Source: Oscillospiraceae bacterium (lineage in GTDB: Bacteria > Bacillota > Clostridia > Monoglobales > Monoglobaceae). From it: a stretch of 64,000 bases of DNA. A program made the translations under genes and the position numbers. The stretch lies in the NCBI GenBank assembly GCA_015068605.1, contig SVKF01000003.1:1-64000 (forward strand). The letters are read 5' to 3'. The stretch's first letter is position 1; each line of letters opens with the position of its first letter. Under the pieces are notes generated by a model. The model did no database searches. It saw only the letters and a list, made by a program, of their open reading frames with translations, and was not told the DNA's origin. Below are positions 1 through 8,245 of the stretch, one piece after another.

Positions 1-1570
1 AATCTTTTATCGGAAACCGCACCAAAGTTGGTGCGTTAGCGTATTCGCTTGAAATCAATTTCAAGAGGTCGCTTCCATAGTATAAAACTACTTCAACTCT
101 GTCGGCATAAACAATGACTTTATCAACGAACATATCAATAATTTCCTTAACTCCGTTAAGAGTTCCTTTTCTAAACTCTGCCTTAACCGAATTAAAAGTC
201 TTTATAATGGTTTCATCTGTTAATGTTGATTTTTCAGCCATTAACTTTACATTACTTAACTGATAGTTGATATTTGCCTTTTCTTCTTCGGTTGCTTTTA
301 GACTTTCTTCTAATGCTTCCGAAATGCCAACTTTCGCAATAGCAGAAACAAGGTTGTATATCTTTTTGTCTGCTTCTTTAATAAGTTTTTCAAGCCTGTT
401 AATCTCTGCTTTGTATGTATCGTTTTGGGAGTTGTAATACTCTTTATACGCCGAAACAATGCTTTCAATCTTGCTATCATCAAAAACAATATTGCTAATT
501 AGATTAACAACGCTTTCATCAAGCATATCTCTATTAACCTCGCCTGTATGACATTTAATTTTGCCGTTCTTATGGGTACAGCGATAACTCACATAATGAG
601 GGTGCGTGTCGCTGGCTTTTCGGCTGTTGCCTACATAAGCCGAGCCACATTCACCGCAAATAATTTTACCGCTCAACAAATAAGTTTCTCTCGCCTTAAA
701 ACTCCCAGCCCTTTTTTGACGAACAGACATAATTGATTGTACCTTGTCAAAATCTTCTTTGCTGATGATTGAAGGACATCCGTTTTCAACCCTTATAATT
801 TCGCTATCGTCTTTGTAGGCGTGTCCATTTCTTTTATGTTTTAAACCTTTCGCTTTCTCCGACTTGTTATAGATGTAAGTTCCTGTATATTTTTCGTTTT
901 TCAAAATAGAAAATAACGAGTTTTTACCGAACTTACCACCAGACTTTGTTTTGTAGCCTTTTATTGTTAGTTCATCAATAACTTCGCCGTATGTTTTGCC
1001 GTCTAAAATCATTTGATAGATTTTCTTAACGGCTAATGCTTCGGTTTCATTGATAACTAACTTTTTTGTAGTCTTATCAACATCATAACCGAGAGGTGGT
1101 ATTCCGCCTACGTGGTTTCCCTTGTAGGCGTTTTCTTTTTTACCCTTTTCAACCTCACGGGCAAGATTTCCAATGTAATACTCCGATATGCCAGCCATTA
1201 CAGCCTGTAATAACTTACTTTCAGGAGAGTTGTCCAAGTTTTCAAGAACACTTAATAACTTTACATTGTTTTCTTCTAATATACATTGATATGTCAATGT
1301 ATCTAACTGACTACGAGAAAAGCGGTCTAACTTATGAACAACCACAGCGTCAAAATCTCCGCTTTTACTATCATATATCATTTCTTGAAATTCTTTTCGG
1401 TCTGCTGTCTTGCCAGACAAAGCCCTGTCCTCGTAAAATCTTAATAGTATGTAGCCGTTTCTATTACAATACTCTCTAATTTCTCGTTCTTGTGCTTCTA
1501 TGCTTTCCTCTCTTTGTAGTTCGGAGGAATATCTGGCATAGCCCACAACTCTTAATTGCTTGTTAATCAT
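1..1570 (-). CDS. Large serine recombinase (3' end beyond window)
   Basis: Site-specific recombinase of the large serine (resolvase/recombinase/zinc-ribbon) family, of the kind that inserts and excises mobile elements. The minus-strand frame is open from ATG at 1570 to the left edge, about 523 codons, close to a full-length family member. The N-terminus shows the catalytic YARYSS motif (nucleophile probably Ser15) and the conserved VVHKLDRFSRS helix. A GGIPPLGYDVD recombinase-domain segment follows near residue 155, then a CGECGS zinc-ribbon near residue 320 and a Lys/Glu-rich coiled coil. An AGAAAGG ribosome site precedes the ATG. The gene probably lies at the right end of an element that extends out of the window. 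It stands head to head with a decapitated recombinase, which suggests insertion into that older gene. Family assignment is firm; the boundaries of the element are inferred. Confidence 0.93.
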   Translation of the reverse strand, partial: MINKQLRVVGYARYSSELQREESIEAQEREIREYCNRNGYILLRFYEDRALSGKTADRKEFQEMIYDSKSGDFDAVVVHKLDRFSRSQLDTLTYQCILEENNVKLLSVLENLDNSPESKLLQAVMAGISEYYIGNLAREVEKGKKENAYKGNHVGGIPPLGYDVDKTTKKLVINETEALAVKKIYQMILDGKTYGEVIDELTIKGYKTKSGGKFGKNSLFSILKNEKYTGTYIYNKSEKAKGLKHKRNGHAYKDDSEIIRVENGCPSIISKEDFDKVQSIMSVRQKRAGSFKARETYLLSGKIICGECGSAYVGNSRKASDTHPHYVSYRCTHKNGKIKCHTGEVNRDMLDESVVNLISNIVFDDSKIESIVSAYKEYYNSQNDTYKAEINRLEKLIKEADKKIYNLVSAIAKVGISEALEESLKATEEEKANINYQLSNVKLMAEKSTLTDETIIKTFNSVKAEFRKGTLNGVKEIIDMFVDKVIVYADRVEVVLYYGSDLLKLISSEYANAPTLVRFPIKD

Positions 1571-1650
1571 TAGTATCGTCCTTTCTGTATATCATATTGT
1601 TTATTTCCGTTAAATTGGCATTGATTTCATAAGCACTATATAAATCAACA

Positions 1651-2679
1651 TTGTTAGCCTTTAATACTCCTCCGCTTGGCTATGATGTTGACAGAGATAC
1701 ACAGACACTCATAATAAACGAGAAAGAGGCTAAAGCTGTCAAACTGGCTTTCAAGCTGAGAGCACAAGGCTTTTCGTATTCCTATATAACAGAACAGCTG
1801 AACAGACGAGGCTACAAAACGAAACTTGGCAATACATTCGGAAAAAATAGTCTATATGAGATTTATAATAACATCAAATACAAAGGTGTCTATGAGTACA
1901 ACAGAGCAGCAGCTAAATCTGCTAATGGTAAATTCAATCGCCACGCAAGCAAAAACAAAGACGAGATAATTCAAATAAAAGACGGATGCCCTCGCATTGT
2001 TTCGGATAAGGTCTGGGATAAGGTGAACGCAATGAGCATAAAACGAAGCGGAATAAAACCTAAAGGGGATTATCTTCTTAGTGGCTTGGTAGTCTGCAAA
2101 TGCGGTACAACAATGCAGGTAAACCGCAGAAATAACCATGGAAAGGACTACATCTCTTTTTTCTGCCCTAAACACAAAAACAAAGAAGGCTGTGATGCAA
2201 AAGAAATCAATATGGAAACACTGGAGGAATTTGTGCTACTGCAACTCAGGGAGATAGTGTTCGAGAAAAACAGAATAGAACAACTTTCTTGTGACCTCTC
2301 ATCGCTCGATGAAAAAAGGGCTAAAAGCACAAAAAGAAAAATCAAGGAACTAAAAACGACTATTCGCCAGAATAAGCAGAAAATCACAAATTGTTTCATA
2401 CGCATAGAAGATGGATGTCCAAAACCCATAGCACAGCATTATGAGGAAAGGATAACAAAACTAACTGCAACTAACACAAGGCTAAATAAGCAACTAAATG
2501 GGATACAGAAGGAACTGGCTGAAGTGCCAACAGAAGATGAACTCCTAAATGCTAAACACAGCTTTATTCCCTATATGTCAAGCACAGTCAATCTGCCTCA
2601 AAGAAAGGCATATCTGCAATCTCTTATTGAGAAAATCACTGTCGATGATGACAAAGTGGAGATAATTTTCAATCTGTAG
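1651..2679 (+). pseudogene. Truncated large serine recombinase, catalytic domain missing
   Basis: This 342-codon frame matches only the C-terminal two thirds of a large serine recombinase. It starts abruptly at PPLGYDVD, the junction of resolvase and recombinase domains, and continues through the GKNSLYEI/YKGVYEYN block, a CKCG zinc-ribbon near residue 148 and a coiled coil to a natural stop. The N-terminal catalytic serine domain is absent, and an in-frame stop lies at 1630-1632. The only available starts are TTG codons without a convincing ribosome site. It aligns by eye with the neighbouring intact recombinase from PPLGYDVD onward but is clearly divergent (zinc-ribbon and linker differ), so it is not a simple duplicate. 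Most likely a relic interrupted by the element to its left. It cannot catalyse recombination alone, although a DNA-binding remnant could be made. Confidence 0.8.
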
Positions 2680-2683
2680 ATGG

Positions 2684-2712
2684 TTGACTGTTTCCTAATA
2701 ATGTGGTATAAT
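2684..2712 (+). promoter_or_regulatory. Consensus SigA promoter upstream of candidate sRNA
   Basis: TTGACT at 2684-2689 and TATAAT at 2707-2712 are separated by exactly 17 bp. The promoter starts four bases after the recombinase-remnant stop codon and points away from it into a non-coding, structured stretch. Transcription would start near 2719. Confidence 0.75.
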
Positions 2713-2718
2713 ATTTTT

Positions 2719-2858
2719 ATAAATCAAGGCGTTTAAAATCGTATGGGCGGTCTCTTATTGGCTCATACGGGGTTTTCGGTGGAGATTTTGGGGATTTTGA
2801 CGGTATACGAACCTTCTCCGCCATCTAATAAATACACTGATTAGTGTATTTATTTTTT
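2719..2858 (+). ncRNA. Candidate structured small RNA, about 140 nt
   Basis: A consensus promoter and an intrinsic terminator delimit this stretch, which has no credible reading frame. Internal pairing is visible: GTATG near 2741 with CATAC near 2767, and GGTGGAGA near 2779 with TCTCCGCC near 2817. The terminator at 2827-2858 has perfect 12-bp arms (AATAAATACACT / AGTGTATTTATT), a four-base loop and a T-run. It sits between a recombinase remnant and the Fic operon and could be an element-encoded regulatory RNA or an untranslated transcript of the old element. I do not recognise a known RNA family. Confidence 0.5.
2827..2858 (+). terminator. Intrinsic terminator of candidate sRNA
   Basis: Perfect 12-bp inverted repeat at 2827-2838 and 2843-2854 with loop GATT, followed by a T-run. 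A second, looser inverted repeat, TATCGGCAA (2865-2873) and TTGCCGATA (2910-2918), lies between it and the Fic start and could be an operator for that operon. Confidence 0.75.
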
Positions 2859-2948
2859 AAATTTTATCGGCAAGAAATTGAAAAATTTACTTATTAAAGT
2901 GCATAGATTTTGCCGATATGGGCAAAATAATGTTGAGAGGTAATCTGT

Positions 2949-3845
2949 ATGAATTATTTATCTGTTACAGAAATGGCAAAAAAATGGAATATGTCGGAAC
3001 GAACTGTCCGAAATTATTGTGCCAATGATAAAATATCCGGTGCGTTCTTGACGGGCAAGACTTGGAACATACCTGAAAATGCGGAAAAACCCGAAAGAAT
3101 AAATAAAAAAAGTGATATGCCTCAAAATCTTCTTGAAAGGCTAAAAGCAGAGAAAAAATCTTCTCTCAAAGGCGGAATTTATCACAAAATCCAGATTGAA
3201 TTAACCTATAATTCAAATCACATAGAGGGAAGCCAATTAACCCACGACCAGACAAGATATATTTTTGAAACCAATACTATTGGTGCAGAAAATGATGTTT
3301 TAAATGTTGATGATATTATTGAAACGGCAAATCATTTCAAGTGTATTGATATGATAATTGATAACGCAAATTACAAGCTCACGGAAAAGTTTATTAAGGA
3401 ACTGCATTTTACACTAAAGTCAGGTACATCAGATTCAAGAAAAGATTGGTTTAATGTTGGTGAATATAAAAAACTCCCTAATGAAGTTGGTGGAAAAGAA
3501 ACTGCAAGCCCTGAAACTGTGGGGCGGAAAATCAAAGAACTTTTGAAATCTTATAATGAAAAATGCGAGCATACTTTGGAAGAAATTATAGATTTTCATT
3601 ATCAGTTTGAAACCTTACATCCTTTTCAAGACGGCAATGGTCGTGTAGGCAGACTGATAATGTTTAAGGAATGTCTGAAAAATAATATTGTGCCGTTTAT
3701 CATTGATGACAGTCTTAAAATGTTCTATCACAGAGGGCTGTCTGAATGGAGCAATGAAAAAGGGTATTTGACCGACACCTGCCTTTCGGCACAGGACAAG
3801 TTTAAGAAGTATTTAGAGTATTTTAAAGTACCGTATAACGAGTGA
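2949..3845 (+). CDS. HTH-Fic family protein (class II Fic AMPylase-like)
   Basis: Fic/DOC-family enzyme of 298 residues; family members transfer AMP or other phosphate-containing groups from nucleotides to target proteins. The complete core motif HPFQDGNGRVGR is at residues 224-235, with the catalytic His224. SNHIEG at residues 89-94 fits the (S/T)xxxE(G/N) autoinhibitory helix, so this is a class II Fic held in cis by Glu93. Residues 1-40 form a MerR/excisionase-like helix-turn-helix with MSERTVRNYCANDKI, implying DNA binding and perhaps autoregulation. A GAGAGG ribosome site lies eight bases before the ATG. It heads a tight three-gene operon, with the next start 24 bases beyond its stop. 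The biochemical activity is inferred from the motif; the target is unknown. Confidence 0.9.
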   Translation: MNYLSVTEMAKKWNMSERTVRNYCANDKISGAFLTGKTWNIPENAEKPERINKKSDMPQNLLERLKAEKKSSLKGGIYHKIQIELTYNSNHIEGSQLTHDQTRYIFETNTIGAENDVLNVDDIIETANHFKCIDMIIDNANYKLTEKFIKELHFTLKSGTSDSRKDWFNVGEYKKLPNEVGGKETASPETVGRKIKELLKSYNEKCEHTLEEIIDFHYQFETLHPFQDGNGRVGRLIMFKECLKNNIVPFIIDDSLKMFYHRGLSEWSNEKGYLTDTCLSAQDKFKKYLEYFKVPYNE

Positions 3846-3869
3846 TATTATATGATTGGAGGAAAAACC

Positions 3870-4145
3870 ATGATGAAACAATGTAAAAACGGACATATTT
3901 ATGATGATGCTAAAAGTCAATTTTGCCCATACTGCGGAGCTACTTCTGCGGTTGGGGAGGAAAGTTGTGGAGCAAGAAAGGATGCCGAAGAATTTAGACC
4001 TCACGAAAATTTTACGCCTTGTGTCTATGGCTCACCGGAATGGATGATGGGCGTTCGTAACAAGAAAAAATGGTTGTATGCTTTACTGATTGCATTAGGC
4101 GTGTCAGCGTTTATTATATTTATAATTTTAATCTATAATAAATAA
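3870..4145 (+). CDS. Small zinc-ribbon protein with C-terminal membrane helix
   Basis: A 91-residue protein. The start is placed at the ATGATG at 3870 because GGAGG lies seven bases upstream; the longer frame from 3852 would read through that site. An N-terminal zinc-ribbon is formed by Cys5, His9, Cys19 and Cys22 (CKNGHIYDD...CPYCG). A hydrophilic middle ends in the peculiar segment CVYGSPEWMMG (residues 51-61). A single membrane helix (about 68-89) follows a Lys-rich stop-transfer stretch, so the zinc-ribbon is probably cytoplasmic. It lies between the Fic gene and a radical SAM/SPASM gene, 13 bases before the latter. It could be the substrate or a tethering partner of the radical SAM enzyme. 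I have only an uncertain recollection of YGPP/YGSP-type tails in small Clostridial zinc-ribbon proteins. Confidence 0.75.
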   Translation: MMKQCKNGHIYDDAKSQFCPYCGATSAVGEESCGARKDAEEFRPHENFTPCVYGSPEWMMGVRNKKKWLYALLIALGVSAFIIFIILIYNK

Positions 4146-4158
4146 GCGGAGGGAAATT

Positions 4159-5235
4159 ATGGACAGCTTTAATGTAAAGCAAGAACACTTAAAGCAGTTA
4201 TCGCAATACAGAAAATCAATTATTCATAATCCTCCGCTAAGAAATCTGTTTTTAGAATTAACTCTCAGATGTAATGAGCGTTGTATTCATTGCGGAAGCA
4301 GTTGCGGGCAGCTTAGCGATACAGTCGAATTATCCTTGAAGCAGTATAAAAAAATTCTTGATAATATAAAACGGGATTTTGATATTTCAAAAATTAAGCT
4401 TGATATTACGGGCGGTGAACCGTTGCTCAGAAAAGATTTTTTTGATATTATGAAGTATGCTGACAAGCTTGGCTACATTTGGGGAATGACAAGCAACGGG
4501 ACTTTGATAAATGATGAAGTAGCTAAAAAACTGCAAAAGTGCGGTATGCGTACTATTGCTATCAGCATTGATGGTTTGGAAGAAACACATGACAGACTTC
4601 GTGGGCGAAAGGATGCTTTTAAAAGCGCAATGAGCGGAGTGAATGCATTAATCCGAAACGGAAATTTTGACCACATACAAATTACAACTGTGATAAACCA
4701 TCAGAATATCAATGAACTTCCGCAGCTGTTTGAAATTTTTATGAATATAGGCATCGATTCCTGGCGAATAATTAATATCGAACCTATGGGCAGAGCAAAA
4801 GAACATCCGGAGTTGGTTTTAAAAAAAGATGAATACAGATATATGTTCAACTTTATAAGAGAAAAACGATTAAAAGGCTATCCTCTTACATATGGCTGCA
4901 GTCATTTTCTCGGATTAGAATATGAAAGAGCGGTCAGAGATTGGTATTTTTTATGTAATGCCGGGTTTTATACAGCAAGTATTACGGCAAATGGAAATAT
5001 CGTTGCTTGTTTAGACATTGAAAGACGCCCCGGGCTTATACAGGGGAATATTTTAAAGGATAGCTTTAAAGAAATTTGGGAAAATGGCTTTAAAATGTTC
5101 CGAACCGATTTGAGTAACCTTAACGAAAATTGCGGTAAATGTTCGGAATGTGATTTTTGTCACGGCGGTGCATATCACAGCTGGGATTATGACAGAAATG
5201 AACCTATGGTTTGTTTTAAGAATGTATTATTTTAA
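4159..5235 (+). CDS. Radical SAM / SPASM domain protein
   Basis: A 358-residue radical SAM enzyme. The iron-sulfur cluster that cleaves S-adenosylmethionine is bound by CNERCIHC (Cys38, Cys42, Cys45), followed by the GGEPLL motif near residue 85. The C-terminus is a SPASM-type auxiliary cluster region with Cys266, the Cys at ACLD, an evenly spaced quartet Cys325-x2-Cys328-x2-Cys331-x2-Cys334, and a terminal Cys near 353. SPASM proteins typically modify peptides (thioether or carbon-carbon crosslinks, epimers) or mature enzymes. A GCGGAGGG ribosome site is present. It is the last gene of the Fic/zinc-ribbon operon, and no classic short leader-core precursor is visible beside it, so the substrate is open. 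The preceding 91-residue protein is the nearest candidate. Confidence 0.9.
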   Translation: MDSFNVKQEHLKQLSQYRKSIIHNPPLRNLFLELTLRCNERCIHCGSSCGQLSDTVELSLKQYKKILDNIKRDFDISKIKLDITGGEPLLRKDFFDIMKYADKLGYIWGMTSNGTLINDEVAKKLQKCGMRTIAISIDGLEETHDRLRGRKDAFKSAMSGVNALIRNGNFDHIQITTVINHQNINELPQLFEIFMNIGIDSWRIINIEPMGRAKEHPELVLKKDEYRYMFNFIREKRLKGYPLTYGCSHFLGLEYERAVRDWYFLCNAGFYTASITANGNIVACLDIERRPGLIQGNILKDSFKEIWENGFKMFRTDLSNLNENCGKCSECDFCHGGAYHSWDYDRNEPMVCFKNVLF

Positions 5236-5269
5236 CAATCAAACTAAATTGTGGATTTTTATTCTCTGC

Positions 5270-5302
5270 AATATGCAAATTTTCACAAAAAATTTGCATA
5301 TT
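5270..5302. repeat. Perfect 14-bp inverted repeat before mreB promoter
   Basis: AATATGCAAATTTT (5270-5283) and its exact reverse complement (5289-5302) flank the five-base loop CACAA. It ends five bases before the -35 box of the mreB promoter and contains ATGCAAAT octamers. It could act as terminator for the radical SAM operon or as an operator. The T-run following it is interrupted by GACTTGACA, so the role is ambiguous. Confidence 0.6.
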
Positions 5303-5306
5303 TGAC

Positions 5307-5335
5307 TTGACATTTTTTGTTTTTTGTTATATCAT
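5307..5335 (+). promoter_or_regulatory. Probable SigA promoter of mreB
   Basis: TTGACA at 5307-5312 and TATCAT at 5330-5335 are 17 bp apart, about 75 bases before the ATG at 5410. A T-rich spacer and the palindrome just upstream are notable. Confidence 0.6.
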
Positions 5336-5409
5336 TAAAAGTGAGAAAAAAGCACATAATTTATATATAGGATTTTTTTCCGTTTTCATATATGAATGGA
5401 GAGATAGAT

Positions 5410-6423
5410 ATGCATTTCGGTCAAGATATTGGAATTGACCTTGGTACGGCATCGGTTCTCGTCTATGTTAAAGGCAAAGGTATAGTCACAAAAGAACCGT
5501 CGGTTGTTGCCATTGATAAAAATACGAATAAGCTTCACGCAGTCGGTGATGCGGCGCAGAGAATGCTTGGGAGAACTCCCGGAAATATAGTTGCCATTCG
5601 TCCGCTTCGTGACGGGGTTATATCGGATTATAACACAACAGAGAGAATGATTAAATATTTCCTCGGAAAGGTCTGCAAGAAATCCTTTTTTAAGCCGAGA
5701 GTTATAATCTGTGTTCCCAGCGGAGTGACAGAGGTTGAAGAAAGAGCGGTTATTGACGCAGGTATTCAGGCAGGTGCCGGAAAAGTTCATCTCATTGAAG
5801 AGCCTATTGCCGCGGCGATTGGTTGCGGAATTGATATTGCTCAGCCTTATGGCTCAATGATTGTTGATATGGGAGGCGGAACGACTGATGTTGCCGTAAT
5901 TTCCCTGGGTGGAATCGTGACAAGCCAGTCGATCAAGGTTGCAGGAGATAAATTTGATGATGCAATCGTCAGATATATCAGAAAAAAATATAATGTCTTG
6001 ATTGGTGAGAGAACTGCCGAGGAGATGAAAGTCAATATTGGCTGTGTCTATAAAAGGGACGACCATCCGGTTATGGAAATCCGTGGCAGAAGCTTGGTGA
6101 CTGGTCTTCCGAAAACATTGACGGTTTCATCGGATGAGATGCTTGAAGCCCTTTCAGAGCCGGCAGAGAGTATTGTTATGGCGGTTAAAACCGTACTCGA
6201 ACAAACCCCTCCGGAGCTTATCGGGGATATAAGCTCAAGAGGAATTGTTTTGACCGGTGGCGGTGCGCTGGTTTACGGTATGGATAAGATTATTCAGGCG
6301 GAAACGGGCATAAGAACTTATGTGGCAGATGAAGCAGAGTCATGTGTTGCAATGGGAACCGGAAAATCCCTTGATAATATCCATATCCTTCAAGGGTATA
6401 ACGCAACAAAAAGAAGAAGATAA
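5410..6423 (+). CDS. mreB: MreB/Mbl-family actin-like cell-shape protein
   Basis: A bacterial actin homologue that polymerises under the membrane and guides lateral peptidoglycan synthesis. Visible motifs are the phosphate-1 loop DIGIDLGTASV at the N-terminus, the EEPIAAAIG segment, phosphate-2 VDMGGGTTDVAV near residue 157, and the adenosine motif VLTGGGALVYG near residue 280. The 337-residue length is normal. The start at 5410 is chosen because GGAGAG lies six bases upstream inside the longer frame that begins at 5392. No mreC, mreD or minCD follow, so this is an isolated copy, probably an Mbl/MreBH-type paralog. The next gene, an S-layer protein, begins 39 bases downstream and may be co-transcribed, suggesting a link to wall or surface-layer assembly. 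Confidence 0.95.
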   Translation: MHFGQDIGIDLGTASVLVYVKGKGIVTKEPSVVAIDKNTNKLHAVGDAAQRMLGRTPGNIVAIRPLRDGVISDYNTTERMIKYFLGKVCKKSFFKPRVIICVPSGVTEVEERAVIDAGIQAGAGKVHLIEEPIAAAIGCGIDIAQPYGSMIVDMGGGTTDVAVISLGGIVTSQSIKVAGDKFDDAIVRYIRKKYNVLIGERTAEEMKVNIGCVYKRDDHPVMEIRGRSLVTGLPKTLTVSSDEMLEALSEPAESIVMAVKTVLEQTPPELIGDISSRGIVLTGGGALVYGMDKIIQAETGIRTYVADEAESCVAMGTGKSLDNIHILQGYNATKRRR

Positions 6424-6462
6424 CTTTGTAAATTATTAATCCAATTTTAAGGAGTGAACATA

Positions 6463-8196
6463 ATGAAAAAAAGAATTTTAGCAATGGTATTGGCGCTCAC
6501 AATGGTATTTACACTTGTAAGCATATCTGCGTCTGCTGTGACAATCAAAGAGGCGATTGAGCAGTATGGACAGGACAAAGGCTTAAGCGGCGCGGCTCTT
6601 GAACGTTGGCTTACCCGTGATGTGGAAGTTCCGCTCACAATGGAAGTTAAGGAAGCTGAAACAGACAACTGGGCTGAATCTGTTACGGTTAGAGAAAGAA
6701 AAGACACAACTATCCCTGATTTTGATTTCAGAGCAACTCTCGATATGAGTGTTGTTGAAGCAAAGTTTAATGAGTTGGTTGCTGCTGCATTGGTTGCTAT
6801 CAATGCAAAGGGTGCAAATCCTGATGACCTTGAAACAATTTCGGTTGCAGGTACGTTTGATATCACAATCAAATTGCCTGACGGAATAACAATTCCTGCC
6901 GCAGTTGAAAGTGGTTCAAATATGGACGGCTTCAACGATGAAGCAAAAGAAATCTTTGAAGAGGTAAGCAGAAGTGTTGCTGCAAACGAAGCTACAATCA
7001 GCATTAAGGTTAAAGACAATCAGACAAAGGCTTCTTTGAAAGATGTTATCGGAAACAATATAACATTCACAGTTGAAGGTGTTGAAATTGCAACATTCGG
7101 AACATATGTGGTTGAAGGTACACTTAGTGGCTCAACCGTTATTGGCGGAGATATTGCAACAATAAATTATGTTACAGTTCCAACAGGTGATGTTAAATCC
7201 GAAACAGAAAACTATGATGCCGTAAAGGTTGTTGCAAAGAAGACAAGCAGCGGTAGCACAGGCGGCGGTAGCGGAACTACAACAAAGAAAGAATATACTG
7301 TTGAATTTGTCGTTGACGGAAAAACATACACAAGCGAAACAACGGAAAATGGCGAAATAAACCTTGATGGAATCGTTCCTGCAGAAAAGGAAGGATATGA
7401 ATTTGAAGGTTGGTACACAGATAAAGAACTTACAAAGCCTGCAACAAGCCCATTAAAGGTTACAGCTAATACAAAGCTTTATGCGAAGTATGTTGTAAAG
7501 GGAACAGGTGAAGGGCCGGTTCTTAATGTTGAAGACCATGGTGCTTATATCATTGGTTACACAGACGGAACAGTTAGACCTCTTAACAATATCGTTCGTG
7601 AAGAGGTTGCAACAATCTTCTTCCGTCTCTTAACAGAAGAAGCCGGAGAGGCTATGCATAAGGAAGTTGCTCCATACAGCGATGTTCCTGCAACAAGATG
7701 GTCCTCAACTGCAATCGCAACTCTTGCAAACGGCGGTTATATAACAGGTCGTCCTGACGGAACATTCGGACCGAGCGATTATATCACAAGAGCTGAATTT
7801 GCAACAATTGCCGCAAGATTTACAAAGGCAACAGAAAACACAGGCATCGAATTCAGCGATGTTGAGAATCACTGGGCTAAGAACTATATCGAAGCTTGTG
7901 CTGCAAGTGGCTTAATCACAGGTTACACAGACGGAACATTCAAGCCTGACCAGTATATCACAAGAGCTGAAGCTATGGCTATCGTAAACAGAATGCTTAA
8001 CAGGGCTGTTGATGCAGAAGGTCTTAAGGATGTTGCAGATGATGTTTACTACTTTGGCGACAATGTAGAAAACACATGGTGCTACTACATCGTTCTTGAA
8101 GCAACAAATTCACATGATTACACAAGAGCAGAAGACGGTAAGGAAACATGGACATCTGTAACAGAAGTTCGCGACTGGGTTAAATACGAAAAATAA
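6463..8196 (+). CDS. SLH-domain surface-layer protein with InlB-type repeat
   Basis: A secreted wall-anchored protein of 577 residues. The signal peptide ends at ASA-V (about residue 25). An uncharacterised beta-rich region (26-265) is followed by a short Ser/Gly linker and an InlB/Listeria-Bacteroides repeat (about 274-346, ending EGWYTDKEL...LYAKYV). Three SLH repeats (about 361-530) carry the typical ITRAEFATIAARF and ITRAEAMAIVNRM helices, which bind pyruvylated wall polymer. After the SLH block comes a short tail with VLEATNSHDY, also seen in the SLH protein at 51321. The true start is ATG 6463 with AAGGAG ten bases upstream; a GTG at 6454 overlaps the ribosome site. Codon use looks more biased than in neighbouring genes, consistent with high expression. 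It could be a main S-layer protein. Confidence 0.9.
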   Translation: MKKRILAMVLALTMVFTLVSISASAVTIKEAIEQYGQDKGLSGAALERWLTRDVEVPLTMEVKEAETDNWAESVTVRERKDTTIPDFDFRATLDMSVVEAKFNELVAAALVAINAKGANPDDLETISVAGTFDITIKLPDGITIPAAVESGSNMDGFNDEAKEIFEEVSRSVAANEATISIKVKDNQTKASLKDVIGNNITFTVEGVEIATFGTYVVEGTLSGSTVIGGDIATINYVTVPTGDVKSETENYDAVKVVAKKTSSGSTGGGSGTTTKKEYTVEFVVDGKTYTSETTENGEINLDGIVPAEKEGYEFEGWYTDKELTKPATSPLKVTANTKLYAKYVVKGTGEGPVLNVEDHGAYIIGYTDGTVRPLNNIVREEVATIFFRLLTEEAGEAMHKEVAPYSDVPATRWSSTAIATLANGGYITGRPDGTFGPSDYITRAEFATIAARFTKATENTGIEFSDVENHWAKNYIEACAASGLITGYTDGTFKPDQYITRAEAMAIVNRMLNRAVDAEGLKDVADDVYYFGDNVENTWCYYIVLEATNSHDYTRAEDGKETWTSVTEVRDWVKYEK

Positions 8197-8211
8197 TCTA
8201 TGAATAATGAA

Positions 8212-8238
8212 GAGGCTGTGGCAACTTGTCACAGCCTC
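8212..8238. repeat. GAGGCTGTG hairpin
   Basis: GAGGCTGTG and CACAGCCTC form a perfect 9-bp stem 15 bases after the S-layer stop codon. The T-run expected of an intrinsic terminator is missing. The stem resembles those at 33653, 42301 and 57248, so it belongs to a dispersed hairpin family. Confidence 0.6.
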
Positions 8239-8245
8239 AGCTTGT

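Noticed and set aside
1096-1479. Plus-strand 127-codon frame
   Set aside because: It lies antisense to the intact serine recombinase, whose motifs are continuous on the minus strand.
5386-5790. Minus-strand 134-codon frame over mreB
   Set aside because: It is a shadow of the MreB coding sequence and has no ribosome site or family motif.
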